Both the position numbers and the translations under genes were made by a program. A model generated the notes under the pieces. The model was given only the letters and a program-made list of their open reading frames with translations. It was not told where the DNA came from and did no database searches. From Melitaea cinxia (Eukaryota > Arthropoda > Insecta > Lepidoptera > Nymphalidae), in contig NC_059408.1 in assembly GCF_905220565.1 (NCBI RefSeq), forward strand, positions 7,812,508 through 7,876,507: DNA of 64,000 bases. The letters run 5' to 3'. This document shows, one piece after another, positions 34,063 through 44,525 of the stretch. Within the stretch, counting starts at the first letter, position 1, and each line of letters begins with the position of its first letter.

Positions 34063-34680
34063 TTTAACCGACTTCCAAAAAAGGAGGAGGTTCTCAATTC
34101 GACTGTATTTTTTTTTTTTTTTTTTTTTATGTATGTTACATCAGAACTTTTGCCCGGGTGGACCGATTTCGACAAATTTTGTTTTAATCGAAAGGTGGTG
34201 TGTGCCAATTGGTCCCATTTAAATTTATTTGAGATCTAACAACTACTTTTCGAGTTATATCTAATAATGCGTTTTTACTTGACGCTTTTTTCGTCGACCT
34301 ACGTTGTATTATACCGCATAACTTTCTACTAGATGTACCGATTTTGATAATTCTTTTTTTGTTGGAAAGAGGATATCCTTAGTTTGGTACCATGATAAGG
34401 AAACCAGGATCTGATGATGGGATCCCAGAGAAATCGAGGGAAACTCTCGAAAATCCGCAATAACTTTTTACTGGGTATACCGATTTTGATAATTTTTAAT
34501 TTAATCGAAAGCTGATGTTTATCGTGTGGTCACATATAAATTTTATTGAGATTTGATTACTACTTTTTGAGTAATCTTTGATAACGCGTAGTTACTTGAC
34601 TATTTTTTCGTCGACCTACGTTGTATTACTCGTCGATGTAATTGAAGTCGGTTTTTTTTTTCGTTTGCGAGCAAACACAA
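34063..34680 (+). repeat. MITE family M, long three-subunit copy
   Basis: Starts TTTTAACCGACTTCCAAAA and ends GAAGTCGGTTTTTTTTTTCG-TTTGCGAGCAAAC. It includes an additional internal subunit (about 34350-34470, with GATGATGGGATCCCAGAGAA) that is also in the 9.1-kb copy but absent from the 16.3 and 29.1 kb copies. Confidence 0.85.
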
Positions 34681-35052
34681 TTATTCAATTTGTTCACAAG
34701 TTCATTTCAAAAACTGTCAAGAAACTATGGCAGACCATAATTTGTAAGCAATGGCATAAGTATTAAAGTAATTTTTTAATCCCGCTGTAATATGAGCGCA
34801 TAATCGACTGTGCGTCTTCAATGTAAAAATTATTGGAAATTACCTTATCATTGGCTTATACGAATGTCGAATAAGCTGTCTGGCTATGGAAAGATTACGT
34901 GGTAATAATATATGTTTAGAATATGTATTAAAAAAGATAATAAAAAGGTAAGAATTAAAAATTAAATAAAAATTATCGTTCTATTTTCACTGTTAATTGC
35001 ATGTTATGTGTGTCTCATTTGTCTTCATCAAACTATCGTAAATTTACTGCAA
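34681..35052. other. AT-rich sequence, nothing recognised
   Basis: No supported feature. Confidence 0.5.
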
Positions 35053-35055
35053 ATA

Positions 35056-35122
<67 letters not shown>
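35053..35122. repeat. (TA)n microsatellite
   Basis: About 70 bp of TA/CA-interrupted dinucleotides. The Ile-Tyr repeat frame across it is an artefact. Confidence 0.95.
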
Positions 35123-35124
<2 letters not shown>

Positions 35125-35895
35125 TGTAATAAGGGTTGTGAATATTTAATTACGCATTATAATATAAAAAATAGTATACATTTGAGTCTGATATCTTAAT
35201 GTCAATTTTTTTTTTTTTTTTATATAATTAACATTATCTTAAAGAGTGTTTGTAGTTATTTAGTTTTATTTGTTTCTTTTACTGTAGAATACTAAAGTAT
35301 ATTTTGTTATGATATCAGTGTTGTTATAAAATAATATACAAATGCCTTTCTTTGTCAGTTTATTTTTGAATAAACATGTTATTTTTAAAGTTATAGTATA
35401 ATACAAACAATTTGATATACTAAATAGGTGTGCAGTACGTAGATAACAGATACGCCAGTTAAAATATAGCTAAAAAAAGTTGTTGTCTTTATAAAGCTTT
35501 ATACTATAGGGATTGAATTTTATCTCTCTCTAATTTTCTCAAATTTCAAATTCTCTAATCTTAGTAATTTAGTCTCTTTCTTATATGTGCAGATAAATTA
35601 TGCTTGTCCTAAAGTAGAGTAATAATAAGGACTACTATTTTCCTAAAGTAATAAGGACTACCATTTCATTTTTGTTTGAAATATGACGTGATAGAGACTA
35701 TCGACTACTTTATTTTTTATTGGGCTTATATCAGAAGACGGTTTGTATGCAGGGAAAACTTTTGGTAAATTAAAAGAAAAAAAAATTGGTTTAAAAATTA
35801 AATAAAATATCTAAAATATTTTTAAGAAACAAAAGACACGCACAAGAAAACGCCCTTATTTTTCTTTTTCTTATGTTTACCATATACTACTATTT
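35123..35895. other. AT-rich sequence, nothing recognised
   Basis: No supported feature. Confidence 0.5.
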
Positions 35896-36150
35896 ATCTA
35901 CGCGACGACGCGTTGGCGCAGCTGACGACGCGTTGGCGCAGCGGTCATAGCACAGGCTGTTACGCTGACGGTCGCAGGTTCAATTCCCGCTCACGACAGA
36001 CATTTGTATCGGCCATACAGATGTTTGTTGTGGTCTGGGCGTTGTGTTTGTGTATTGTGTGTGTTTCCGGACCCCCAATACAGGAGAAAATCCTACTGGG
36101 GGATCCGTTGAGTGTGAAGCGTGTATTAATAATAAACTGTGTATTAATTT
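35896..36150 (+). mobile_element. tRNA-derived SINE (family D) with duplicated A-box segment
   Basis: GACGACGCGTTGGCGCAGC occurs twice in direct succession (about 35904 and 35923), followed by a normal head with B box GGTTCAATTCCC and the body GGCCATACAGATGTTTGTTG and GTGTGTGTTTCCGGACCCCC. The head and early body are related to SINE A; the 3' half differs. Confidence 0.75.
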
Positions 36151-36186
36151 TTATATTATTTATATAGATTATTAAATATTTGTTGT

Positions 36187-36525
36187 TATTCACTCACACT
36201 TCAGGTTATCTCAGTCCATTGCTGAACATAGGTCTCCACAAGTTCGCGTCAAAAACGGCGTGAACTCATATGTTTTGCCCATAGTCACCAATGCTGGGCA
36301 GGCGGGTTGGTGACCGCAGGGCTGGCTTTGTCGTACCGAAGACGCGGCTGCCCGTCTTCGGCGTGTGTATTTCAAAGCCAGCATTTGGATGATTATCCCG
36401 CCATCGGTCGGCTTTTTAAGTCCCAAGGTGGTAATGGAAGTGTGTTATCCCTTAGTCGCCTCTTACGACACCCACGGGAAGAGAGGGGTTGGCTATATTC
36501 TTTACTGCCGTAACCACACAGCAGT
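36187..36525 (-). mobile_element. SINE family C copy
   Basis: It shares TGGTGACCGCAGGGCTGGCT, GACGCGGCTGCCCGTCTTCG and CGCCTCTTACGACACCCACG with the other C copies and ends at AACCACACAGCA. It lies just downstream of SINE D. Confidence 0.85.
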
Positions 36526-36719
36526 TGTTATTGTTAATGGATATTTAAATGTTGCAGTTTTCACTAGCTGTGATGTTTGTACATTACAATAAATTAAATA
36601 AAATTCTTTTTATATTTCAAACAATCTTAGAGTTCGTTATTATTCATACCCTAAAAGTATATTTCTTATTCTTGTGTATTTTTTTATATTGCAGTCAAAA
36701 AATCAAGTCTAACTATATA

Positions 36720-36925
36720 TGACGACGGTTCTGGTGTAGTACTTGCGAGTGCCGTGTAGGCGCCTAAATGCCGGCGGTCGCGAGGTCGATTTTCATTCAG
36801 AAACTATATTTGGATTTCTTAAAATATTTATTTCCGGTCTGGGTGGCTATTCTTTTGGATCCCGGTCCCGGTTGCTATTAAAGGCACTTGATAGCGATCG
36901 CTACTTATAGTAGGGAATATATCCA
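36720..36925 (+). repeat. tRNA-like SINE head (family E) joined to SINE A tail
   Basis: A degenerate tRNA-like head (GGTTCTGGTGTAGTA; CGAGGTCGATTTTCATTC in the B-box position) is followed by a SINE A-like body (GGTCCCGGTTGCTATTAA, GATAGCGATCGCTACTTATAG, GGAATATATCC). This suggests related SINEs with exchanged modules. Confidence 0.55.
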
Positions 36926-37386
36926 TATAAATAATGGAGTCTGCGATTGTTTTAGAAAAATGAGAGTGGCCGTCGACAATGCGGTAAATTAACAATGTAA
37001 GTCACACAATGTAAATTATAAAGCATGTAGTGCATTATAAAATTAATGGAGCATGTAGGAAAAAAAAAAGCTAAAAAAAACCATAGTCGTAAGTGATTAT
37101 TCTAGTTATTATTATTTTATTTAATTCTAATAATTATTCTCATTATTATTATTATATAATTATATATATCTCTCATAGTCAGTTTTGGACTCACCATCGA
37201 AATATAGAGAAAATAAGATTTAGTTCGTAATTCGAATGCAATGTTGAAAATAATACGCCTCAACGCTTGAAAATTAAAAATTAAATAATTTGAACAAAGT
37301 AAACGTTTACTAAATAATTATGAAGTCGATGAACATTTACAAGCATTAAGTAGCTAAAATTGGTTTTATCGAACATTTATTATGTA
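36926..37386. other. AT-rich sequence, nothing recognised
   Basis: No supported feature. Confidence 0.5.
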
Positions 37387-39082
37387 CTAGCTGTGCCCGC
37401 GGCTTCGCCCGCGTTGAAATTAGTGTGTCACAAAGTTTTCCCGGTAAATTTCCAGTGAAACTCTCATCAAAATCGGCTTAGCCGTTCCGTAAACCGGACT
37501 TTGTTTTATAGTACACTAACTGTTGTCCGCGACTAAGTCCACGTGGTTAAGAAGATATGCATTACTATTAAGATGGTGAACGCAAATTATTTTTTTTATT
37601 TCAGTCACTTGAAATGCTTATCAAACTGAGTAAGTTTTTAAAAGGCACAATTTAGTATAATTTAATAGTTATTTTTATAAAATATCTCTATACACCACAT
37701 TTTTAGTTTTGTTTTCAGGCTGTATATCTTTCATACAAACTATCAACCCTAATTAAACCACCTTAGCGGTGGAATATTGTAAAATCCGTTCTTGGCGGAC
37801 GTCTGCTAACTATAATCTACCTCCCTGCCAAATTTTATCTTTGTCCAACCTGGATGGATAGACCATCCAGCGGTTTTTGAGTTCTCGTGATGCGTGAGTT
37901 ATTTACCTTTCTCTTTTATATATATAGATAACGATGCATTATTTGGACACCTTCTCACCATCTAAAGAGCGTACATTTTATATTTCAAGTCTCTTACTTC
38001 AAAAATATAGGACTTTCATACAAACTTCCAACCCCCGTTTTACCCCTTTAGGGGTCGAATTTCGTAAAATCCGTTCTTAGCAGATGTCTACGCCCTATAA
38101 AGAGCCTTCCTGCCAAATTTCAAGTTTGTAGGTGTTATAGTTTCGGAGATTTCGTGATCAGTGAGTCAACCTACCATCCCCCGTTCTAACCCCAAAAGGG
38201 GGTTGATTGAAACTCGACCCTAGTTTCGTAAAATCATCTCTTAGCGGATGTTTACGCCCTATGAGAAACCTACCTGCCAAATTTCAAGTTTGTAGCTGTT
38301 TTTTTATTTCAAGTCTCTTACTTCAAAAACATAGGACTTTCATACAAACTTCCAACCCCCGTTTTATCCCTTTAGGGGTCGAGTTTTGTAAAATCATCTC
38401 TTAGCGGATGTTTACGCCCTATAAGGAACCTACCTGCCAAATTTCAAGTTTGTAGCTGTTATAGTTTCGGAGATTTCGTGATGAGGGAGTTAACCTACTA
38501 TCCCCCGTTTTAACCCCGAAAGGGGGTTGATTTCTAAAGATACATTATTTGGACGCCTTCTTATCATCTATAGAGCATACATTTTAAATTTCAAGTCTCT
38601 TACTTCAAAAATATAGGACTTTCATACAAACTTGCAACCAACATTTTACCCCCTTAGGGATCGAATTTCATAAAATCCGTTATTAGTGGATGTCTACGCC
38701 CTATAAAGAGCCTTCCTGCCAAATTTCAAGTTTGTAGGCGTTATAGTTTCGGAGATTTCGTGATCAGTGAGTCAACCTACCATCCCCCGTTTTAACCCCA
38801 AAAGGGGGTTGATTTCTAAAGATACATTATTTGGACGCCTTCTTATCATCTATAGAGCATACATTTTAAATTTCAAGTCTCTTACTTCAAAAACATAGGA
38901 CTTTCATACAAACTTGCAACCCCCGTTTTACCCCCTTAGGGGTTGAGTTTCGTAAAATCCGTTCTTAGCGGATGTCTACGTCCTATAAGGAGCCTACCTG
39001 CCAAATTTCAAGTTTGTAGGTGTTATAGTTTCGGAGATTTCGTGATGAGTGAGTGACCTTTCGCTTTTATATATATTATAGA
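37387..39082 (-). mobile_element. composite non-autonomous Helitron, right (minus-strand) copy
   Basis: On the minus strand it starts A|TCTATAATATATATAAAAG (from 39082) and ends GGCGAAGCCGCGGGCACAG followed by CTAG|T (37387-37390). A CGCGG/CCGCG hairpin sits about 12 nt before the end. The minus strand then carries about four 282-bp repeats, a second start (from 37928) and an internal decayed 3' end near 37517. It mirrors the 32.0-33.8 kb copy part by part. Confidence 0.8.
37930..39060 (-). repeat. about 282-bp tandem repeats in the right Helitron
   Basis: The landmark TTTCGTGAT occurs near 38152, 38476, 38758 and 39040. The last two periods are 282; the first interval (324) holds an extra partial unit. 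Confidence 0.9.
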
Positions 39083-39739
39083 TTAAACGATAGTATTATG
39101 AGACAGTCATGTTTATATTTAAAACTAGAACTGAGTGAAGAAATATAGAAAAAGGCATGGGCACTCAAGAGCCTATGGATGTTAAAATTTAAATAAAAAA
39201 AAAAAAAAATAAAAAAAAAATTGAGTCTGCGATAACTTTGTGTATTTTTAGACTTTATTATATTACGAAGATCTCGTAATTAATACGATTTTCTAATTAT
39301 TATCGTTACTTCTAACAAAAACATTTGCATAGATAATTATATTTATTTTTATTTTTTTAAATCCTCCTTCATTTGTTCTATTTTTAGAATTACAAAAAAT
39401 AACCATTTACCAATTTTCCTCTAACGTTTTAAGGTTTCAAATCTTTAACAGATCATGTATTATTCCAAATTAATAATAATTTTCGCACTTTTTAACAATT
39501 GAGATACAAAATTATAGTTTAAACAAATATTTGGCTCATCAATTTAGGTTTTTTTTTTAAATTTCAAAAAATTAGAATTATTTAAGTTTGTGTGCGTAAG
39601 TAGTTGCTCAAAGAATTACGTAAATAAAATATTTTCTCCACTGCGCTAAGTTATTGACGATAATACACGTGAATTAAAAAACATACTATAAAGTTATCAC
39701 AAATATGTAATAGGTCAGTTTTATTCGATACTGCACAAG
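39083..39739. other. 5' flank of hexamerin gene 1
   Basis: AT-rich, with an A-rich tract at about 39195-39225. No repeat family was recognised, so this roughly 650 bp is the likely location of upstream regulatory elements of gene 1, but no specific site can be named. Confidence 0.4.
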
Positions 39740-39774
39740 TATAAAACTGAGCTGCAGCGAGGAGTGAGTACAGT
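39740..39774 (+). promoter_or_regulatory. core promoter of hexamerin gene 1 (TATA box and initiator)
   Basis: TATAAAA at 39740-39746 is followed 30 bp downstream by TACAGT (39769-39774), close to the arthropod TCAGT initiator. A start near 39770 would give a leader of about 18 nt before ATG 39788. Confidence 0.65.
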
Positions 39775-39787
39775 TTTCGGCACAACG

Positions 39788-42581
39788 ATGAAGGCGGTGG
39801 CGTGCTTCGTGTTAGGTCTAGCGGCGCTAGCCGCGGCCCGACCCGATGTCGGCGATGATCAAACATTGGGTAAGATCTATAAAATTGTTATTTGGGTTTT
39901 GAAAAAAGAAGATCATATTTTTATTTCTTTTAAAACTTTATCATAAATAATATTAATAGTCGAAGTGAAAAAAACTCAGATTATTTTTGTTAATAATAAA
40001 CAATTTAAAATTGATCAAATTAAAAAAAAAATTTTTTTTTCAAAAACCTAATTGCAACGTAACTTTAACTGACGTAAAAACATAAAAATGAATAGAATTT
40101 TCGTAAGCATAAAAGTGATATTTTACTTACAGCAAACATGGACATTAAACAAAAGCAGGTCTTCATCTTGAAGCTGCTTAACAACGTTATGGGACCTGTC
40201 ATGTACAAAGATATTGAAGACATCGGCAAGAACTTTAAGATAGAAGACAATATGGAGTTGTATTCTGTAAGTATTTAGAAAAAAAAAACATTGGAGGTTT
40301 TTTGTTTCGAAAAACTTTATGTATACTGTCGTCTAAACTATTTTTGATTTTAATTTACAGAAACCTGAGGTAGTCAAAACATTCCTGAACAACTGGGAAA
40401 TCGGATTTTTACCCAAAGGTGAAATATTCACAATTCACATTGACCGTCAACTTAAGGAGGTTGTCACCATGTTCCATATGCTGTACTATGCTAAAAACTT
40501 TAGTACCTTCTTAAGAACTGCATGTTGGATGCGTCTCTACGTTAACGAAGGCATGTTTGTGTATGCCCTAACCGTAGCTGTCAGACATCGCGAGGACTGC
40601 AAAGGCATTATTCTTCCCCCACCTTATGAAATTTATCCATACTACTTTGTTCGTGCCGATGTCATTCAAAAAGCTTACATGCTCAAAATGAAGAAAGGTC
40701 TTCTCGATAATAAATTGTGCGATTTCTATGGTATCAAAAAGACTGACAAGGACATTTACATCATTGATGAAAATGTATTCGATACTCGCGTCTATTTGAA
40801 TGATGAAGACAGGCTCAGATACTTCACAGAAGATATTGATCTGAACACTTACTACTACTACTTCCATGTTGATTATCCATTCTGGATGAAGGATGACCTT
40901 ATCATGAACAAATTCATGATGAGACGCTGGGAGTTTACTATGTACTTCTATCAACAAATTCTTGCAAGGTATTATTTAGAGCGTCTTTCAAATGGTCTCG
41001 GTGATATCACCTACATGTCATGGTACAAGCCTATTGAAAAGGGATACTGGCCTTGGTTGATGCTTCATAATGGAGTGCAGCTACCTGTTAGATTTAACAA
41101 TCAACTATTTGTTGGTGATAAGGACATTGGCTTTGTCAAAATTTTAGAGGACTATGAGAAAATTATCACTGAAGCAGTGATCAAGGGATACATTGAGGTG
41201 CGTATGAATATATTTAAGGAAATTTTTTGAAAGCTTTTACTTTACAGTTGGTATTACTTTACAAAATATATAATTTACCAAAACTTTATATATTTTCAGA
41301 TTAATGGCATGAGACTTGAACTGACAAAACCTAGCGATGTAGAAACACTTGGCAAACTTATTTATGGTACAGTGGAAAAGACCGATTTGACTAAACTGCA
41401 AGTGGATTCTTACCGTTACCTTCTCATCCTAATAAAAGCAGTTATTGGTCTTAACTACTGGGAAAATAATGAGTAAGTTACTAAATATAAAACAAATTTT
41501 TACTTTACGAAGATTTTATTATACAAATTATATGTCAAAATTGTAATTATACTTTTTTTTCAGGTATTTCGTAGTTCCTAGCATTTTAGACAATTACCAA
41601 ACTGCTCTACGTGACCCAGTATTCTACCAACTTCAGAAGCGTCTCGTTCATTTACTGATTCTTTTCAAGATGCGCCTGCCTTCCTACACACGTGAAGATT
41701 TATACTTCCCTGGTGTCAAGATCGATAATGTAGTGGTAGACAAACTTGTCACCTACTTTGATGATTACTTAATGGATATGACAAACGCAATTACTTATAA
41801 TGATGAGGAACTTAAGAAGTCAACTTCTGATATGATATTCTTTGTACGTAAACGCCGTCTCAATCACCAGCCATTTAAAGTAACTCTGGACATTATGTCT
41901 GACAAGACAGTCGACTGTGTAGTAAGGTTATTCTTAGGACCTAAGGAAGATCATTTGGGCAACTTGATCGATCTCAACAAGAACCGTCTTAACTTCGTCG
42001 AGTTAGACTCCTTCATTTACAAGCTCAACACTGGGAAGAACACGATCGTCAGAAACTCCATTGATATGCACAACCTGGTCCGTGACCGTATTATGACTCG
42101 TGATCTCTGGAAGAAGATGGATACAGTTACTGACCTTAAAGATCTTTGGGTTAAGGATCTTAAAAACTATCACACCGGATTTCCTACGAGGCTTCTACTA
42201 CCTAAGGGTACCATCGGCGGAATGAAGATGATGCTTTACGCAATTGTTACTCCTTTGAAATTAGTTGACAATGTTGACGTTTCAATTCTTGACACCACGC
42301 GTAAAGATTACGTCGTTGACTTTAGATCTACTGTGCTTTTAGATAAGATGCCCCTTGGTTTCCCATTAGATCGCCATATTGATCTTACTAAGTTCTTCAC
42401 ACCAAACATGAAATTCTTAGACGTCATAATCTTCCACAAGACACAAGTTTGCGATATGAAGACCCACTGGGACCGTTACGTACTAAAGAACTATGACATG
42501 GTTGGTAAATCTACAATGACCGACTATTATACTAATGTTGATATCAACACTAAAATTGATACTGACCAGTTTGATGTATAA
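39788..42581 (+). CDS. hexamerin storage protein 1 (BJHSP/VHDL-like subgroup), 5 exons, 747 aa
   Basis: Exons: 39788-39869, 40133-40266, 40361-41197, 41300-41472, 41564-42581, all with GT-AG introns and a joined frame of 747 codons plus stop. Residues 1-17 (MKAVACFVLGLAALAAA) are a signal peptide, so the product is secreted. The hemocyanin N, M and C domains follow in order. Family signature 1 starts at Y226 (YFTEDIDLN, then H and P) and signature 2 reads TALRDPVFY at 422. The copper-ligand histidines of true hemocyanins are not evident. The protein is rich in Tyr and Phe and not methionine-rich. In the family such subunits form fat-body storage hexamers that supply amino acids at metamorphosis. 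The length and basic character suit the juvenile-hormone-suppressible group; that subgroup is assigned from memory. Confidence 0.95.
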
Positions 42582-42648
42582 GAAGTACATGATCTTTAAA
42601 TACGACGATATGCTGCAAAACATTTAACGACTATGTATGAAATTTATA

Positions 42649-42654
42649 AATAAA
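42649..42654 (+). terminator. polyadenylation signal of hexamerin gene 1
   Basis: AATAAA lies 68 bp after the stop codon, the usual distance for a short insect 3' UTR. Confidence 0.75.
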
Positions 42655-42980
42655 ATGAATTATTTATTTATTGGTTTGTTTTAATACCATTTATAGATAA
42701 ACATGACAATCATTCAAAGTTACATATTTGTACTCAAGTTGAAAATTATTAATAAAACAAATGAAATTTAGCTGACAGTTTCTTCAAATTATAAAAGTCG
42801 CATTTTTGAAGATAATTTAGAGCATGATAAAATGCTTTGAAATAAATTTTATTAATAATTATTAATTACACATTTCTATACAGTATAAATAATTATTTTG
42901 ACTATATCTTTTAACAACCTCATAAGTACAAATGTGATTAATTTTATAAAATGAAAGTTTAATAATAATATATTAAAATA
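42655..42980. other. AT-rich 3' flank of hexamerin gene 1
   Basis: No further exon or repeat family was seen up to the Helitron. Confidence 0.5.
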
Positions 42981-43613
42981 CTAACTGTGCCCGCGACTTT
43001 GACCGCGTGGAATTCAACAAAATTGTTATTGTTTAGTTGGCAATTTAAAAAATCTAAAACAAAAGTAGCCTAAGTTACTTCTTATTACATCAGCTATCTG
43101 CTGGTGAAAGTCCCATCAAAATGGGTCTAGCCGTTTCAGAGATTAGTTGGAACAAACAGACAGACCGACAAAAATGATAAAAAATGTTATTTTGGTATCA
43201 TTACAGCCTATACAGTCCACTGCTGGACATAGGCCTCCACAAGTTTACGTCAAAAATAACGTGAACTCATGTGTTTTGCCCATAGTCACCACGCTGGGCA
43301 GGCGGGTTGGTGACTGCAGTACTGGCTTTGTCGCACCAAAGACGCTGCTGCCCGTCTTCGGCCTGTGTATTTCAAAGCCAGCAGTTGGATGGTTATCCCG
43401 CCATCGGTCGGCTTCTTAAGTTCCAAGATGGTTGTGGAACCTTGTTATCCCTTAGTCGCCTCTTACGACACCCACGGGAAGAGAGGGGGTGGCTAAATTC
43501 TTTAGTGCCGTAGCCACACAGCACGCATATTTTGGTATGCGTACCGTGTATACATGGATTTAGTAAAAAGTGGTTATTTTAATATTACAAACAATTTTAT
43601 TTATTTATATAGA
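42981..43613 (-). mobile_element. non-autonomous Helitron carrying a SINE C insertion
   Basis: On the minus strand it starts A|TCTATATAAATAAATAAAAT (from 43613) and ends GCGGGCACAGTTAG|T. The flanking body is the same element as at 16.26-17.03 kb. A SINE C (43199-43528) interrupts it. Confidence 0.75.
43189..43538 (-). mobile_element. SINE family C, full length, with 10-bp TSD
   Basis: ATTTTGGTAT at 43189-43198 and 43529-43538 is a perfect target-site duplication, and the Helitron sequence reads through uninterrupted if the insert is removed. The SINE spans 43199-43528, with the AGTCCACTGCTGGACATAGG end at the left. Confidence 0.9.
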
Positions 43614-44525
43614 TAGTATACATTTACGAAGTCCTAAGTTACTTTTTAATCATTTTTTTATTATTATTTATATGGCAGCTACATCTTAATATTTCGATAC
43701 AAATTACTAATATATTTAATAGGAGTACAACAAAGGTTTAATACATTGTACATACGTGCCGGGTCCATCGTGTGGCAGAAGGAGAAAAAGGGAAAAAAAT
43801 AACTTACTTAAAAGGACATAAAATAATTAAGGAATGTTCGGTATAAATATATTTGACAATGCTGCTGGCCTTGAAGTCTATGACGATTATATTCGTAGAT
43901 CACAATCCTGTAATTTTGTTTATATCCAACTTACTTATTTTAAATATGGTTAAAATTTTACGTTCAAACATGTTACTACAGCATAAATAAATATATAAAG
44001 AGAATTATCACCCACAACATCAAACACTATAGTATATTAACTGTATTATTTAGAAGTATAAGGACAATTAAATATGGCTGCTGCAAGAAACATTAGAAAA
44101 TGAGAGTCTAAGAGCTTATTGTGCTAATAACAAAACAATTTAGTATTACAATTATATCATTTTGAGGGCTCGTTGTGAGAGTGGAATGAATAAATACACA
44201 AACTATTGAATATTATTAAAAATTTTACTAATCTTCATTATTTTTTAAGTATACATTAAAAAGTATCGAAACTATAGTAATTAAATAAAATGTATGGTAC
44301 TTAATTTTCTTTTAAAAATTTCACTCGTATAATGAAGTATCTTTCGTTTTTATGAAGTGTCAGATATGATCCATATTTTACTAATGTGATTTTTTCAAAT
44401 AGCGCTAGCTCTGAGACTAGATTAAATTAATTTATCATTTCACTTATTATTCATTTGACAATGATTTTCCAGGCCATACATTAAATTCCCCTCCACATGA
44501 CACCATGTCACGTCTCACAATTTGA
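43614..44525. other. AT-rich intergenic sequence
   Basis: Between the Helitron and the receptor-like gene. A first exon or promoter of that gene could lie here, but none was recognised. Confidence 0.4.

Noticed and set aside
40568..40957. 129-codon minus-strand frame antisense to hexamerin 1
   Set aside because: It mirrors exon 3. The equivalent antisense frame in gene 2 is partly different, as expected for codon-bias shadows.
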